Below are positions 1 to 12,057 of a stretch of 64,000 nucleotides of DNA, piece by piece (within the stretch, counting starts at the first letter, position 1; each line of letters begins with the position of its first letter). Source of the DNA: Gymnopilus junonius. Taxonomy: Eukaryota; Basidiomycota; Agaricomycetes; Agaricales; Galerinaceae. The stretch is taken from positions 62,001 through 126,000 of the forward strand of contig JADNYJ010000018.1 of assembly GCA_015501075.1 (NCBI GenBank). The letters run 5' to 3'. The notes under the pieces are model-generated. The model ran no database searches. It was not told where the DNA came from and saw only the letters and a list, made by a program, of their open reading frames with translations. The translations under genes were made by a program, and so were the position numbers.

Positions 1-7
1 AGCACTC

Positions 8-1043
8 ATGGTATGTCCACCCTTTCTTTCTGCAGGTCCAATGTTCATCCTCTCTCTAGCCTCAGGTAATGTTCTTTGCAGCGTCCTATCCACTCTCTCA
101 CTCTTTTTAGAACGAGTATATCGAGGAGCACATCAAGCGCCATGGTCGCAGGTTAGATTATTATGAACGGAAGTATGTCCAACAATTTTTTTCTATTCCT
201 TCTCGTCTCATCTTCCCATAGGCGAAAGAAGGAAGCTCGTGCTGCCCATAAATCTTCCTCTTTCGCCCAAAAGGCTTTTGGTATCAAGGCAAAGCTTCTG
301 CACGCTAAGCGCCATGCCGAAAAGATTCAGATGAAAAAGACCATCAAGGCTCACGACGAACGCAACGTCAAACAGCCCGATGCCGGGACAGTGCCAGAAG
401 GAGCACTCCAACGTATCTGCTTGACCGAGAGGGGCAGAAAGATGCTAAAGCGCTCTCAAGTGCCATCAAGCAAAAGCGAAAAGACAAGGCCGCCAAGTAT
501 GCCGTTCCGTTACCGAAAGTTCGAGGTATTGCGGAGGATGAAATGTTCAAAGTCCTCAAGACTGGGAAGAGCAAGAGTAAAGCTTGGAAACGAATGGTTA
601 CCAAGGCTACTTTCGTTGGGGAGGGTTTCACCAGAAAACCAGTGAAGATGGAAAGGTTTATCAGACCAATGGCGCTGCGGTATAAAAGGGCTAATGTAAC
701 ACATCGTATGCTTTATTTGCCATTTTCCTCCTCCTTCGGCTCACTTGTTGCGCGTGACTACCAGCTGACCTCAAGGCTACGTTCCAACTCCAGATCTTAG
801 GCGTCAAAAAGAACCCTCAATCCCCAATGTACACACAACTCGGAGTCATGACCAAAGGCACTGTCATCGAAGTTAACGTGTCAGAGCTTGGGTTGGTTAC
901 AGCAGGAGGAAAAGTTGTCTTTGGAAAATATGCCCAGATAACCAATAACCCAGAAAATGACGGCTGTATAAATGCCGTTCTACGTATGTCCCTCGTATGC
1001 TTGAATTCTTTTCTTTACCGACCTTTCCGTTACAGTTGTCTGA
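8..1043 (+). CDS. NSA2: Ribosome biogenesis protein NSA2 (frame broken once)
   Basis: Pre-60S assembly factor acting in the nucleolus and nucleoplasm in 27S pre-rRNA processing. Inferred exons: 8-10 (ATG alone), 60-65 (six bases coding Pro-Gln), 111-172, 222-705, 765-983 and 1036-1043. They give the family N-terminus ([17 protein letters not shown]), the lysine-rich helix (residues ~20-60), the [13 protein letters not shown] stretch, [19 protein letters not shown], and the C-terminal S8e-like barrel ending NAVLLV, for about 260 residues, the usual NSA2 length. Oddity: the reading frame slips by one base near 407. The codons before it read ...EGAL and the conserved PTYLLDRE follows in another frame, as if one C were missing from a CC pair. 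The ATG is isolated by an intron directly after it. Family identity is certain; the frame break is either assembly error or real damage. Confidence 0.93.
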
Positions 1044-1322
1044 TCAAATGGTCAATATGTCTGTATCCAACTCGATTTTTGATGCCATGATGAACTCCAT
1101 AATGAAAGGACATTGTCCATTGCCGGTGTTAAGAAAACGGCAGTCTATACCCTGTCGACGCACATCCTCCAAGCCGTTCAGAACAATTTTTGTATTTTAG
1201 TAATTTACTGTAGTCAATCATATTGCTAGCATGTCATACCACAACAATACAACCTCTCTGCGTTGATGGAAGAATTCATCCTATGTAGTGCACGTGAATT
1301 TTATCGTTGATAATCTACATCC

Positions 1323-1637
1323 ATGTTTCTACGCACCTCCTCTAGTAGGGTAATGTCCCTCTTCATTCGTCATGTTTCTCTCAACCGTCCTGCTCCTCTT
1401 CCTCTTCCGATCGAAGACCAACGTGAATTCGAGGAACTGCAGCGCAAAGCCCAGACTACATCTGCAATTGACGGCCTCGCCGTTCATCCAGATGCTCAGC
1501 AGCCTTCACCCGAATTCGACGGAGATGTCAATCCAATCACTGGTGAACAAGGAGGTCCAAAGCGCGAACCCATCAAGCGCTCAACAGCTGACCCGGGAGG
1601 AGATTGGAGTTTCAAGGGCAGGGTGTCTGATTTTTAG
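1323..1637 (+). CDS. SDHAF4: Succinate dehydrogenase assembly factor 4-like
   Basis: A single-exon ORF of 104 codons carrying the DUF1674 signature at its C-terminus: NPITGEQGGPKREP, then GDWSFKGRVSDF directly before the stop. This is the Sdh8/SDHAF4 family, matrix chaperones that bind the flavinylated SdhA subunit before complex II assembly. The first ~30 residues are Arg/Ser-rich and lack acidic residues, which fits a mitochondrial presequence. A second in-frame ATG lies at 1353. It sits 280 bp downstream of NSA2 on the same strand. Confident on the family from the C-terminal motif; the exact start is uncertain. Confidence 0.85.
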   Translation: MFLRTSSSRVMSLFIRHVSLNRPAPLPLPIEDQREFEELQRKAQTTSAIDGLAVHPDAQQPSPEFDGDVNPITGEQGGPKREPIKRSTADPGGDWSFKGRVSDF

Positions 1638-1977
1638 AGGCTCAGAGAGCACGATGCTCGGTAGGTATTTAGTCGTCATGGACAGCATGTCTTCTAACGA
1701 TGAACTTCACCCATTCATTTCTACATGAAGAGGCCCAACTATAAGTAAAGATCATCGGATGTCAACATACGATGCCAGTCTTTCATGTGTTTATTTCAGT
1801 CTGTTCCAAGAACTTACAAATGTCAAAATTCCAAGTAATACATATTAATATCAAAACACGATGAAACTTTTGGGTTACATCGACGACGCGAACTGCCTCA
1901 GGGAGATTAATTGAATGGACCTCATAAAACAATCTGTCTGCAGCAGCAAAATCGATTGGCAATCGCTGTTTGTTCTT
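1638..1977. other. Intergenic 3' region between SDHAF4 and SMD3
   Basis: About 340 bases between the stops of two convergent genes. AT-rich and presumably holding both 3' UTRs. I see no coding or RNA signal. Confidence 0.6.
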
Positions 1978-2671
1978 CTATCTTCTGATTCCTCTGGCAG
2001 GGGGTGCAACACCACGTCCACGTCGGGCTGGATCACATTGAAAAGTATCAGTGTGACTGCACAGCAGCGCTGATTAAGAAACATACCGTTGGCTAGTGAT
2101 TGTTAAAGGGACAATAGAAAATGGAAGTTGAGATGAGTTCTGTGTAATGTGATAGATGAATAGCAGATTTTGCTTACCCCGCATGATTGTTGCGCGACCT
2201 CTTGCAGTCCCAATTCCACGCCCTCTCATAGCATTTGGCCCAACTCGTTTAAACCTGCCAGCAGGTGAGGGTAAGTCAAGAAAAAGTGAGAGACATTGAG
2301 TTAGACTAACGGGGAAAAAAATTAGGGCTTACATTGGAGCATTTTGCAGCATGTCTGGCACAATAAAGAAGCGAATCATGCTCCCTCGGATGTAGACTTG
2401 ATCTAGCTGGGAAACGCGTCCATCACGTCCTGTTACAGTGATATCTTTCAGAGAGATATTCAGGTTATCCTCGGCTTCAAAGGCAGAATAAGTCCGTGGA
2501 ATAGAGAGAAGAGAGATATATCAGCTCCTTCGTCTACTTCTGCGTGAACTGCAGCGCACCTTCCGCGAGTTTTCCTCTGTAAAGTTGACCCGTCTTCAGC
2601 TCGACAGTGATGATATGTCCTAGCGACTCGTGCAGAAGTTTTATGGGGACGCCCAAGCCTGCGTTTGCCAT
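1978..2671 (-). CDS. SMD3: Small nuclear ribonucleoprotein Sm D3
   Basis: Core Sm ring subunit of U1, U2, U4 and U5 snRNPs. Inferred exons on the complement: 2560-2671, 2333-2474, 2178-2254 and 1978-2027, giving 126 residues in one clean frame. Sm1 motif: [20 protein letters not shown], then GQLYRGKL and [12 protein letters not shown]. Sm2 motif: [18 protein letters not shown]. The C-terminal tail is RG-rich ([12 protein letters not shown], then [13 protein letters not shown]), the substrate type for symmetric arginine dimethylation in SmD3. The human tail is longer and similarly RG-rich. Splice phases all agree, so the gene looks intact. Confidence 0.95.
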
Positions 2672-4376
2672 GTCTGTGAGTGAGTTGCAAAGCAACTTAG
2701 TCTTAGAGATAGCCTTATGTTTGGTCTAGCGGGCTTTGATCAACACAATAGTTATTCAAAAATAAGTATATAATTATTACTTGTCCCCGACTTTATCACG
2801 TGAGTGATAGAAAGGGTTCCCGCCAATGTCGGTCTGAGCTTTCCCACGGTCTCGAACTATGCAGCATACTAAGATTTATTCACTTTTCTTCTATCTGAAC
2901 TGCAAATTTTTTAGCTTACAAAAATTTCAACATTTTCTGCATTACATATTTTACTATAGAAGTAACATAATTACCCTTCAGCTGGCCGCGAGGAGTCAAC
3001 CGAAGGTTGGCGACGAGCGGCCAGCAGTAAACTCACATTTCACGTAGATCTTGATTCTTGAAAGGATGCAAATGGCGCCGATTGTAAGTATTTACTGAGA
3101 AAGATAGAGTCGGGGATTGGCGCTTGCGCCGCTACGGGATGGGCTTAATCGTCATTTCGGACGCGCTGAGAGGCTTTACAGGTGCTTGGTTACAGTGACA
3201 AGATCAGGACAGATGTGGATAGGTAGAGTTATTTGGATAAGTAGGGTTATTTGGATAGATTTACTGTAAAGCCCGTAAAGCCAGGTATTTTTAGCACGGA
3301 CCCGAGGATGGCACCCCGGAACGCATCAGAACTCATCCAGTTCTGGGCAAGGCGTAATGTGATTGCACAGAAAGGTAGCCGGGCTTCCGGGAAGGAGATC
3401 ATTCAACTCTTTTTAGAGTCTTGTACAGTAGGGAGTTTGGGAAAAAAAATTTAGTGAGAAGGAAATAAAATATTATAATTTCAGCATTTGTTTGAGAGGC
3501 AGCAAAGTTCTCTGAATCCTCTTTGAATCTGTGAGGTATGGAAGGCGTGTCCTAGGGTGTGCCACGGTGGCCTGAGCCACTGATCACTCCGAAGCCCTGG
3601 CTTTACAGCGGAAATGAACCGGCTCATTTCGTGTAAATCCAGTGTAAAGCGAGCTGGATTTACCGTAAATCCCTCAAAATAAGCTACTTATTGAACTTAT
3701 GTATGCCAAAGTGGCTACTTATTGACTTGAACCAGTTTGAATTCCAGTCTAAAGAATCAATAGCTTGTTTAATTGCATAAGAAGGCCATTACAGCTGTTT
3801 ATTTTCACGATAACTTATTCTAATATATATATCTGCACTGCTATGTAAACAATATAGTATAAAACACATTTTCAAGTGGGGGAGGGAGGGAACAGGTTCG
3901 CAAAACAGTCAAAGATGCGACATGCGAGACCGGAGATGGCTGCCGAAGATGCGTTGTGCAAAGTGATGGGTTGAGAAACAGGCTATTTTTAACCACCCAG
4001 CGCATCAGTCCCATCACTCCACCCTCGGTGCGGGAAGGCGCTCCTGCGAGCTTTCTCGACTTTGGAGGACTGAACGCGACGCGTCGACTGCAGGTCACGA
4101 ACACGTGACTCTCGGCACACTCGGCGCCTGCCCAAGGCCCGTAAATCCCTCGGCATAAGTATGAGCAAAATATAAGATTTGTGATTTTAGGCTACTTATG
4201 TATTCAATGATTAGCTAAGTTCATCACTTCAGACAGAGCTATTGCAGAGCTGAGGTTACGATAGCTTTCAGAAGTCCGTAGGAAATGCTTGCGCTGGATC
4301 ACCAGTTTGGTTATATACTGTAACCCGTTGCCGACTAATAGTAAGCAAATAATGCGCGACGATAGTCGAGATGCTT
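2672..4376. repeat. Repeat-rich intergenic region, no gene seen
   Basis: 1.7 kb between the SMD3 start and the CLC channel stop. It has an 18-bp imperfect tandem pair (3221-3238 and 3239-3256), a palindrome GGATTTAC-c-GTAAATCC at 3656-3672, a 12-bp direct repeat (CGTAAATCCCTC at 3664 and 4140), and several short TTTAC/GTAAAG motifs. ORFs here are short and unrecognisable. It may be a decayed non-autonomous element. The SMD3 promoter must lie at its left end. Confidence 0.45.
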
Positions 4377-7300
4377 TCATTCATGATTTTTTTCCTCGAA
4401 ATCGCTTAAGAATGCAAGCCATGTCTTTTTGTCGATGACTCCCTCATCTAGTAAGACAACTGTGGGTCAGTCGTTCACATAGAAATTGCAGGACTTACAT
4501 AGTCCTTTGGTATCTGTTATGATCACGTATCTTGCTCCAAGTTTGACGAATATTTGATGAACAAGCTCCATAGGGGAGTTGTTGGCCAATGTCAGTGGTG
4601 CCTTCAATTTCTACGGCGTAAGTGGCAGAACGCGTAAGTAAACCGTGTTCGTACCTGGTCCATATACGGAGTGAAGTCAAAGGGATCCACAGGTAATGTG
4701 ACGTGACTGGGTTCTGGCAACGATGAAAAGGAGGAAGATGCTAGCTGGTGATAATAGGCTGTATGGAAGTGGATTTCGTTCTCCGTGTCATTGGACACCA
4801 AACCTGCAAAATTTGGTCACACGTTATTGAAATGATATTAAGTAAAACAAATCATACTAAGCGCATGGTCGAGTTCGTTTGCGCCTATATAACCCACCAT
4901 CCGGAAATCTTCATCGTCATCATTTCGTAGTATGGGGAACCCACCGTCATCTGCTCCGGAGGAGGTTAAACTAACCAACTGAGTTTTCAGACTTTCAACT
5001 GTATTCTTTCTATCCAATCTAATGACTTCTGCGTCACGAGAAATCTAACGCACATGAGTGTATGCAGCAAGGTTTATCCCCCTCTAGACTTACCATGTCA
5101 TTGATTTGAAGATTGCCCCAAAGGTATTCATGCTTGGAATCTAGATAGGGCAATTCATTGAGCTCTATGACGAGGTCATATATGCCTTTCGGTTCAAGGG
5201 CATCGGCAACAGTCTTTGCAACAAGAACTGAAAGCATAACAGGAACAGCGTAAGTTAAAGTGTCGGTAAGCTCGAACATGATAACGGCCAGGGAAACGGT
5301 AGTACGCTGCGGATTCGAATCAGAAATTGTTGAATTTGAATAAAGTGAAACTGACTGTTACACCAGATAGCGCGGCTGCAGCTCCAACCATCGCATACAA
5401 ACCCGGAATGATGCCTACGTAGCTCGATCATCGATTAGTCAACCGATGGAATGATGCCTTGTGTTATCTCACAATCCATGTTGTTACCACATGCCTGGAA
5501 GAAAGGTGACTCAGGATTTCTCATTTGAAGCCATTGCATAGCGATTCCCATGATTCGACCTGCGCAAGCCCCAACACCCAATGTCGGGATAAATATCCCA
5601 GCAGGTAATTTGATTCCAAAGGTGATGATAGTCAAGCAAGCCTTGACTACCATGGCCACAGAAATAGAGCGGATCACGGGCCAGATGTGTTGGAATGAGC
5701 CTGGATTAACGATGCAAAGTCCTGAGTGGGTGTTTCCCGAACCGGTGTGGCACCCTGCAAAGAGGTTGTAGATAAGTTCAGTACCGCCCATTCTTGTATA
5801 GGGGTTGAGGAAGCAAAAAATCGATGTGAAGAATGTGATCTACAAGTAATCAGCATAACATAGCGCATATGGCTCCAATAACTTGCCAGTAAGACCTCTA
5901 AAATCGGATGCGTCGCTAAGAATGTTTTGTCGCGTACGTGCTTGCTCCATTGGTAATTAAGCTTTGAGAAGTAGGCCCCGTATAACCCCTGCGCGACTTT
6001 CAGTCTACCGATGATGCTTTAAAGCCGAAGTGATCGTACACCAAATATCGCGAGAATTACGAAAGGAACAAGTTCCCAAGCGTGCCAATCCTGGATACCC
6101 GTAAGCGTGTCTTCGCATATAAAGAAGCAGGCTGACCTTGTCGTACGTGACTTGAAACAGTACAAGTTTGCCAGTTCCAAATGGATCAAGTACCTTCAAA
6201 GTTATAGCAGCAATCATGGCGCAGAAAAAACTGGCAGACTAAGGTCAACGACATCTTCTGCGCAAAGAAGTACTGACAAACCTTCTCCACATGACCTTAT
6301 GGCTGTTGTTTTAAACCCACAGCAAAGAGAATCAAAAGAATCGTACCTTCGGTGGGAAGAAATAAGACACCTCTTCCAAGCTGAATAATGTTCCACCAAT
6401 AGGAGCTCCAAATGCTACTGCAACGCCGGCGGCACATGCAGCACTGAGAATTTCACGACGTTTAGCTGCGAGGTGGTTAATATGATAAAAGTTCACTGCA
6501 AGTTGATATCCCCAATACCTTCATTATTCTCGTACTTCGTAGCAAATCGGCTGACGATGTTACCGACGCAACTAGCGATATGAACAAATGGGCCTTCTTT
6601 TCCCAACGACAATCCTGATGCCACAGCCAGCGCAAGGCCCACAGATTTTGTAAACAATGTTCGACCCCCAAGGTAACCATGTATCACGAAGCCTGTCCAA
6701 ATTCACATTATAGGATCTGGAAGACATTGGTCAAGCTTCTCACCGGAGAGGATCGTTTTAATTTCAGGAATACCACTTCCAGCGGCCTAGCATTGTTGTT
6801 AGTCTCCTAACCAACGAGAGAATCAAATCAGACATACGTAGTACATCTCCTTCCTTTTGGGTTCTTGGATGACCTTGGAGCTTTTGGAACCAGAGTTGGA
6901 ATCGACAAGAGTAGGCATTTCCTTGCGCGTCGTAAATGTAGTCGAAGCGGTTAAGTAAATGGTAAGTAAACATGAAACAAGTGCAAGAAGAAGCTGCAAT
7001 GTCAAAGTCAGAAATGTATTGTCGTGGACAATAAGCAAAGAAGCTACCGCGATGCAAGTATAAAAAACATATTCCATCGCACTGTCCTCGTTGTTATGAT
7101 CAGATACGAAAGCAGCCGACCAGGTCCTCCAAGCTGGGCAAAGGTCTGCAAGTGGATTGTTGATACTGGTCCGAATAAAATCATTATCCACCAGTTGAGG
7201 ACAGCAGAAACGTTTTGCCTTCCACCATGAGCGGAAACAATACCCTTCCTTGAGATCGAACAATAACTGCTCGCTGCGGACAACCATGAAGGCAACCAGA

Positions 7301-7875
7301 GCTGTTAAAAAGCCAACAATGGTTACGATTATCCAACCAAGGCTTCTATCAAATGAGAGACGAATGCGTGATCGAATAGATTTGCGCCTCCTGAGTTTCG
7401 AGAAACGGGCAGAATTCTTGATAGCATCATGCAGCCAATCGATAGAAGTGAATGAAGTATACCATACTCGAATACCGTTGACCTTGGCGTCTGCATCAGG
7501 TGCTTCTCCATTATTTGTGTGTAAGGGTTCGTCGTAGGTGGATATTGGTCGCGTGTTGAATCGAGCGAACGAAATATCACGGAAAGTCGATGGTACGTTT
7601 ACAAGGGAATTTGAACGTACTCGTTGAAGACTGTTGACAATCGACAACTGCGACAGATTGCGTCGGACAATGGATGCCTTGCTAAAGATCCGGCGCTGCC
7701 CAGGGAGTGTACCATATGAGCGTCCTGTACTAGCTGGAGATTCAAGGGGACTATTCTCATTCGGAGGTAGTCCTTGATCACTGGATGCTTGGTGGGTTGG
7801 GTTTGACGTTGCACTCGTACCCGTATCCCGCCGTATCGGGACTTGCTTTTGTGCATCAAGTTCTGCACCAGACAT
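4377..7875 (-). CDS. CLC-family chloride channel/transporter with CBS domains
   Basis: Voltage-gated chloride channel or Cl-/H+ antiporter of the fungal Gef1/ClC-3-like branch, expected in endomembranes. Exon 1 (start 7875) codes a ~170-residue Ser/Pro/Arg-rich cytosolic N-terminus, the DWLHDAIKN motif, and the first membrane helices. Later exons carry the selectivity signatures GSGIPEIK and [11 protein letters not shown] (with the gating glutamate), then [14 protein letters not shown], a GTELIYNLF loop, [19 protein letters not shown], and [16 protein letters not shown]. The C-terminus has two CBS modules: one from [11 protein letters not shown] to [12 protein letters not shown], the second from [14 protein letters not shown] to [12 protein letters not shown], ending [11 protein letters not shown]. 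At least ten short introns separate these blocks. Spliced blocks join in frame wherever I checked. Transport mode and membrane location are not shown by the sequence. Confidence 0.9.
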
Positions 7876-8001
7876 TTACGGTTAGAGTTCGGTTGGCCGA
7901 CTTTCAATTCTTTAAAAGGATTGGCTTCACAACCATGTCTTCTGATCCCATCAAATACTTATTAACTGTCCAATAACTGCAAAAATTTAAAACGAATTAT
8001 A

Positions 8002-9315
8002 CTATGGTCTAGAAGAATCGACATTGTTCGAATTTTGAGGGGAACTACTACCATTATTTGCTCCTACTCCAAGTGTATTACCTCTGTTCACTAGCGAATT
8101 CAAAACCATAGCGAGCCCACTCATCTGAGTGTTTTGCAATAGTGACACATTAATTTCGAGACTTAAAATCGTCCCATTGGCCGTCGAACCTCGCAGCACC
8201 GCAGGGGGTTGGGGTTGACCCTCGGGAGGAAGGGATGCAGCTGATACTGGCGTAATACCCAAAGCGTGCAATGCCGGCAGTGAAGCGACGGGAAGTTGCA
8301 CGGGGATAGCCCCAGTCGATTGGTATGGGGCATAATTTGTGGATGCTTGTGTCGCAGGAGAAACAGTAAAAGTAGAGACAGTAGGAGCCGGGGCTGGATT
8401 CCCATATGCTTGAGTGTACGAGTATGGATATCCCCGATAGTAGTGAGATTGGAGGGCAGGTACCACTCCCTGTGGTGTAGCACTGAACTGTGACATGCGC
8501 ACAACATTATTAGTTGCTCGCTTTTCCCTTTCTAGCCGTTCAGCCTCTGTTCGAGCGCTGCGTAATTCGCTTGCAACCCACGCATTCTCCGACCTGTCAG
8601 CATCTAGGACAACCTGGGCCAGATAATAAGCCTGATCGTCGGGTGCTAGACGCTGGCAGAAAACAAGTTCAGAATGATTAAAAATGAATGCCTCGACGTC
8701 ACACTACCTGGCCCGAACGCAGTTTAAGCTTCCGAAAACGATCATGTAGGGCTTCACGCCTTTTTACACACTCCAATGCCGATCGGGTAACTAAACAATC
8801 TCTGAGCGTAAGATAAAATGAGGAGAGTAAACATTTTACACTCAATGTCCGTCCAGTCACAGGAAGCCCTTTCTTTTCCTTTGCAAGAAATGACAGTTCG
8901 CATGTCCTCTTTTGGTTGCTGAAATATGTGGTAGGGAAGCAGACGATTAATGGCATCCAACTCGTCGACGAAAGGCGAGTCAATATCGGGATGAGAAATG
9001 GAGTCTTGGTCGTGATCAAGGTGTGAATGAAGTCTAAGAGTATACAATAGTCTGTGAAGAACAACGGAATGCACATTAACAGACACTCACGAACCTGGAA
9101 ATATTTCCATTCATGTATTCAAGTTCTTCTGGAGGTCGTTTAAGCTTGGGAACTGCAGTTTGATTGAAAGCAACCTGCTGATGTCCACGACCTGCTGATG
9201 TTCCTGCGGAAGTTGAAACATTGTCATCTGCAGCGACCGAAGTATCCGTCTGAAATGGGAAGACAGCGAGGTTCTGGTCATGTTGGAGGCTACTAGTAAA
9301 TGAACCAGCCGACAT
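8002..9315 (-). CDS. Probable GLTSCR1/BICRA-domain protein
   Basis: Four exons on the complement (9095-9315, 8840-9051, 8708-8790, 8002-8652) join to 1167 nt with no stop, 388 residues. The N-terminal ~70 residues are polar and Ser/Thr-rich. Residues ~75-230 hold the only conserved-looking part: SHLDHDQDS, then SPFVDELDAINRLLPYHIFQQP, followed by a charged helix (CVKRREALHDRFRKLKLRSGQ) and an Ala/Glu/Arg coiled coil (WVASELRSARTEAERLEREKR). The C-terminal ~170 residues are Pro/Ala/Ser/Tyr-rich and probably disordered. The RLLPYH block resembles the GLTSCR1 domain of BICRA/BICRAL, subunits of non-canonical BAF remodellers. That match is from memory and is inference; otherwise it would be an unknown nuclear protein. 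Confidence 0.6.
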
Positions 9316-9641
9316 CCTTCGAAATACCCTTTGTTGAGGTTTTGGACGTTATTGTGCTCGTGACCTATAATGAAAACTTTAGGGCAGGACTAAATATTTA
9401 TCAGGATGAGTAGAGATATTTGAGTGCTACCTCATATTACCCAAGCAAGTGCTTTTTGAACAATAATGTGTTCCAAATGAAAGACGTACTCACTTAAAGA
9501 ACATCGTATTCCATTCTATGCAAAGTATGTACCAAATGAACAGTGATTGTGCAGCAGTCGTTACACCACTACCAAGAAACCATGAAAGCCAGATATGAAG
9601 CTCGATTGAACTTTCGATTATCGTTAGTCAAACGTAGCATT
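9316..9641. other. Short intergenic gap
   Basis: About 325 bases upstream of the GLTSCR1-like gene and downstream of CDC23. It probably holds the promoter of the former and the 3' UTR of the latter. I recognise no other element. Confidence 0.5.
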
Positions 9642-12057
9642 TCAGTTGTCGGTCGATGCCTTGGCAGTTTTGAGCAAGTCTGCTGCCCTTCCCACTTCTT
9701 CTGCATTACTAGAAGCGACAAGTTCCAGGTAATCCCTGGCAAGTATCAAATCACCCCCGGGTATTCGCATCTCGTACTCGGCGATTTCGAGACAGGACTT
9801 CGCATAATCTTGTATCGGACGAACTAATTTGAATGGGTAAGTCGCCCCTGGTACAGATTTTGCATGGTGCTTACGATCAGCTTGGCATACTTCGACTACT
9901 CGGCGATGATACGCTACGGATTCCGAGTGCTCATCAAGAGAGCGATGGATCTTTGCAAGTTTGAGATTGATTGTAATTTCATGAGGATCGGCTGGAATCA
10001 AAGCGCGTTTATAACATTCAACAGCTTCTCGAAGTTCTGTGCGACAATGCTCGAATTCAGCCCGATTAAATGGTGTTTTATGACAATGACAAACCAACCT
10101 TCCGATTTCTTCGTAACACATTCCTTGGGCCCTGCCACAAACGAACGTCGTAGGGTCTAGGCTGTAAGGTCAGATTCTTGTCAGGCAAAGGCCGACAAAG
10201 GAACTTCACCTCAAGGCCGTTGCACGTTGATAATAATGAAGAGAGTAATGGTGCATACTAAGTAGCTCGTATGCTTGACCAAGACCGTACCAGGCTCTAT
10301 AGTCTTTTCTGTTGACATCTGCATGGAATGAGAAGTTGCGCAAACAGAAAGAAGCGCAGTCATACCAACGGCTCGACGATAAGCCTCGATAGCTGCATGC
10401 GAATTTTTCATCTCAACATATTCATGCCCCATAAGTGTCCATGCAGAAACGTATGTTCGATCGAGCTGTGTTGCCCTCCTGAAGTACTTGACGGCCTTTT
10501 CATGCTCAGCGCGCAATGAGTAATGATTCCCTTATTGTTCTACTACCTTAGGATGCGTAAACGGGATTTGAAAGAACTAAGTACGTACCAATGAGACAGC
10601 ATACTTCTGGACGGTCTTTGTCCAACGCTAGAAATTCGTGTGCAAGTTTTGTAAGTTTGAGGCGGCTGTCCGTCACATAAAGAATATTGGAATATATGTC
10701 GATATCGTCAATATGATTTGGATCAATCGATAAAATCTGCTCAAACTGAGTAACAGCTTGAGAGAAATCTGTGCATGAAGCATTACCCAGAGGATATGTG
10801 ATCGCTGCATGCATTGCGGCCTACCGTGAAGATGATATAACACGCACGCCTTCAAACTCATGACCCACAAGCTATTTGGGAAAAATTCGGTGCTGAGTAA
10901 TCGGTCCACAAAGTTGTAATTCATTTTCGGATGGATTTTGCAGCTCATTGAGCGTCTTGATTTGAAAAAACTGTACAAGTGGATGATCTGACGGTAAGGG
11001 TATCAAATGCAGGAGAGAAGAAAGCTGCAAAGCATTGAGTTTCATCATCAGTCAACAGAGATGGTACTCAACCAACCTCCTCTCCATCCCCGACACAACT
11101 TCCCAGTAAAGTCCACGCCGACCAATTCCACTTACAACCGGCTATTGAAAGAAGGGCACTTTCAATAGCTTCCTCTCGCCTCGACAGACGAGAAAGAAAT
11201 AGAGCTTTCCTGGAGAAGCAGTTTTCGTCAAGGGTCTACTCCAAAGTACTCTGTCGAAACGGACAACCCACAAAAAAAGAAGCCACGGATCTGTCGAATC
11301 CTTCACAAGGTCGTAGAGTTCACCAAGAAATTGATTGATTGGTGTAGGAGGTTGATGTCGGTTATCTGCGGATTAATTATTGATGAAATTCCAGGTAAAC
11401 AAGATTTGTGTACGTACTGTCCATTTTGTGCCAGTCCCTTTGAGCCTTCTTCTCTGTGGCCTACCATTTTGAGGACCCAAATAAGAATTGACCAGTCCAC
11501 ACTAGCTTACTATAAATTGGCAATATATCTTTAAAAACGTGGCTTTGGAACTTTTGCATTCTTTGATCAAGTAGGTGGCACGGTGGAACTCTCTTGCTTC
11601 AAAGCATGAACGAGCCGCAAGAAGTAGATCCTCTTCCTCCTTCTCTAAAGTACGGTCGAGAAACAAAATTTCCCCTTGTCGAGGTTCGACAGACGATGCA
11701 TATAGATCCTTTCTGATATTCACAGTGTCAGATGTTTGAACCTGCGAGAGTATAGGTGATCTGCTAGCCTCGCTAGGAAACAATGTACCGACAGGAAGAG
11801 ACTGCGGTCGAGCTGGAGTAGAGGTCGAAAAATTGGACGAGGAAGGGGCTACATGAGCCCCTTTCCGCTTAGCAGGAGATACAGAGAGCAGTAGCTCCGA
11901 CAACCTTGCATACAAGATATTCAGTCGATGATATGGATTCTCATCTGGAAAACAAGGAATCGTACCACTTTGCTGCAACCAAAAGTCCTCTATCTAGGCA
12001 TTCTTTTGAGGTTGTTCGTATTTCAGAAATTGTCTGCGCATCAACAGCGGAAGTCAT
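9642..12057 (-). CDS. CDC23: Anaphase-promoting complex subunit 8 (Cdc23), frame broken twice
   Basis: TPR scaffold subunit of the APC/C ubiquitin ligase, nuclear. The N-terminus (start 12057) reads [16 protein letters not shown], then after an intron LSELLLSV, the typical Cdc23 opening. Next come [11 protein letters not shown] helices ([16 protein letters not shown]), [28 protein letters not shown], and the TPR array: [20 protein letters not shown], then [46 protein letters not shown], and [14 protein letters not shown]. The C-terminus after CYEEIGR is less conserved. Two single-base breaks are visible: near 10906, where ELQLC continues as [14 protein letters not shown] only if one G is removed, and near 10131, where RPYDVRLWQ continues as [11 protein letters not shown] only if one G is removed. 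Both lie in G runs (C runs on the plus strand). Family identity is certain. Confidence 0.9.

Noticed and set aside
3841..4104. 87-codon minus-strand ORF in the 1.7-kb gap
   Set aside because: No family resemblance, lies in repeat-rich sequence, and no splice partners fit.
8754..8840. Premature stop in the GLTSCR1-like gene
   Set aside because: Using acceptor TTTAG at 8791 gives a 49-nt intron and a total coding length divisible by three.
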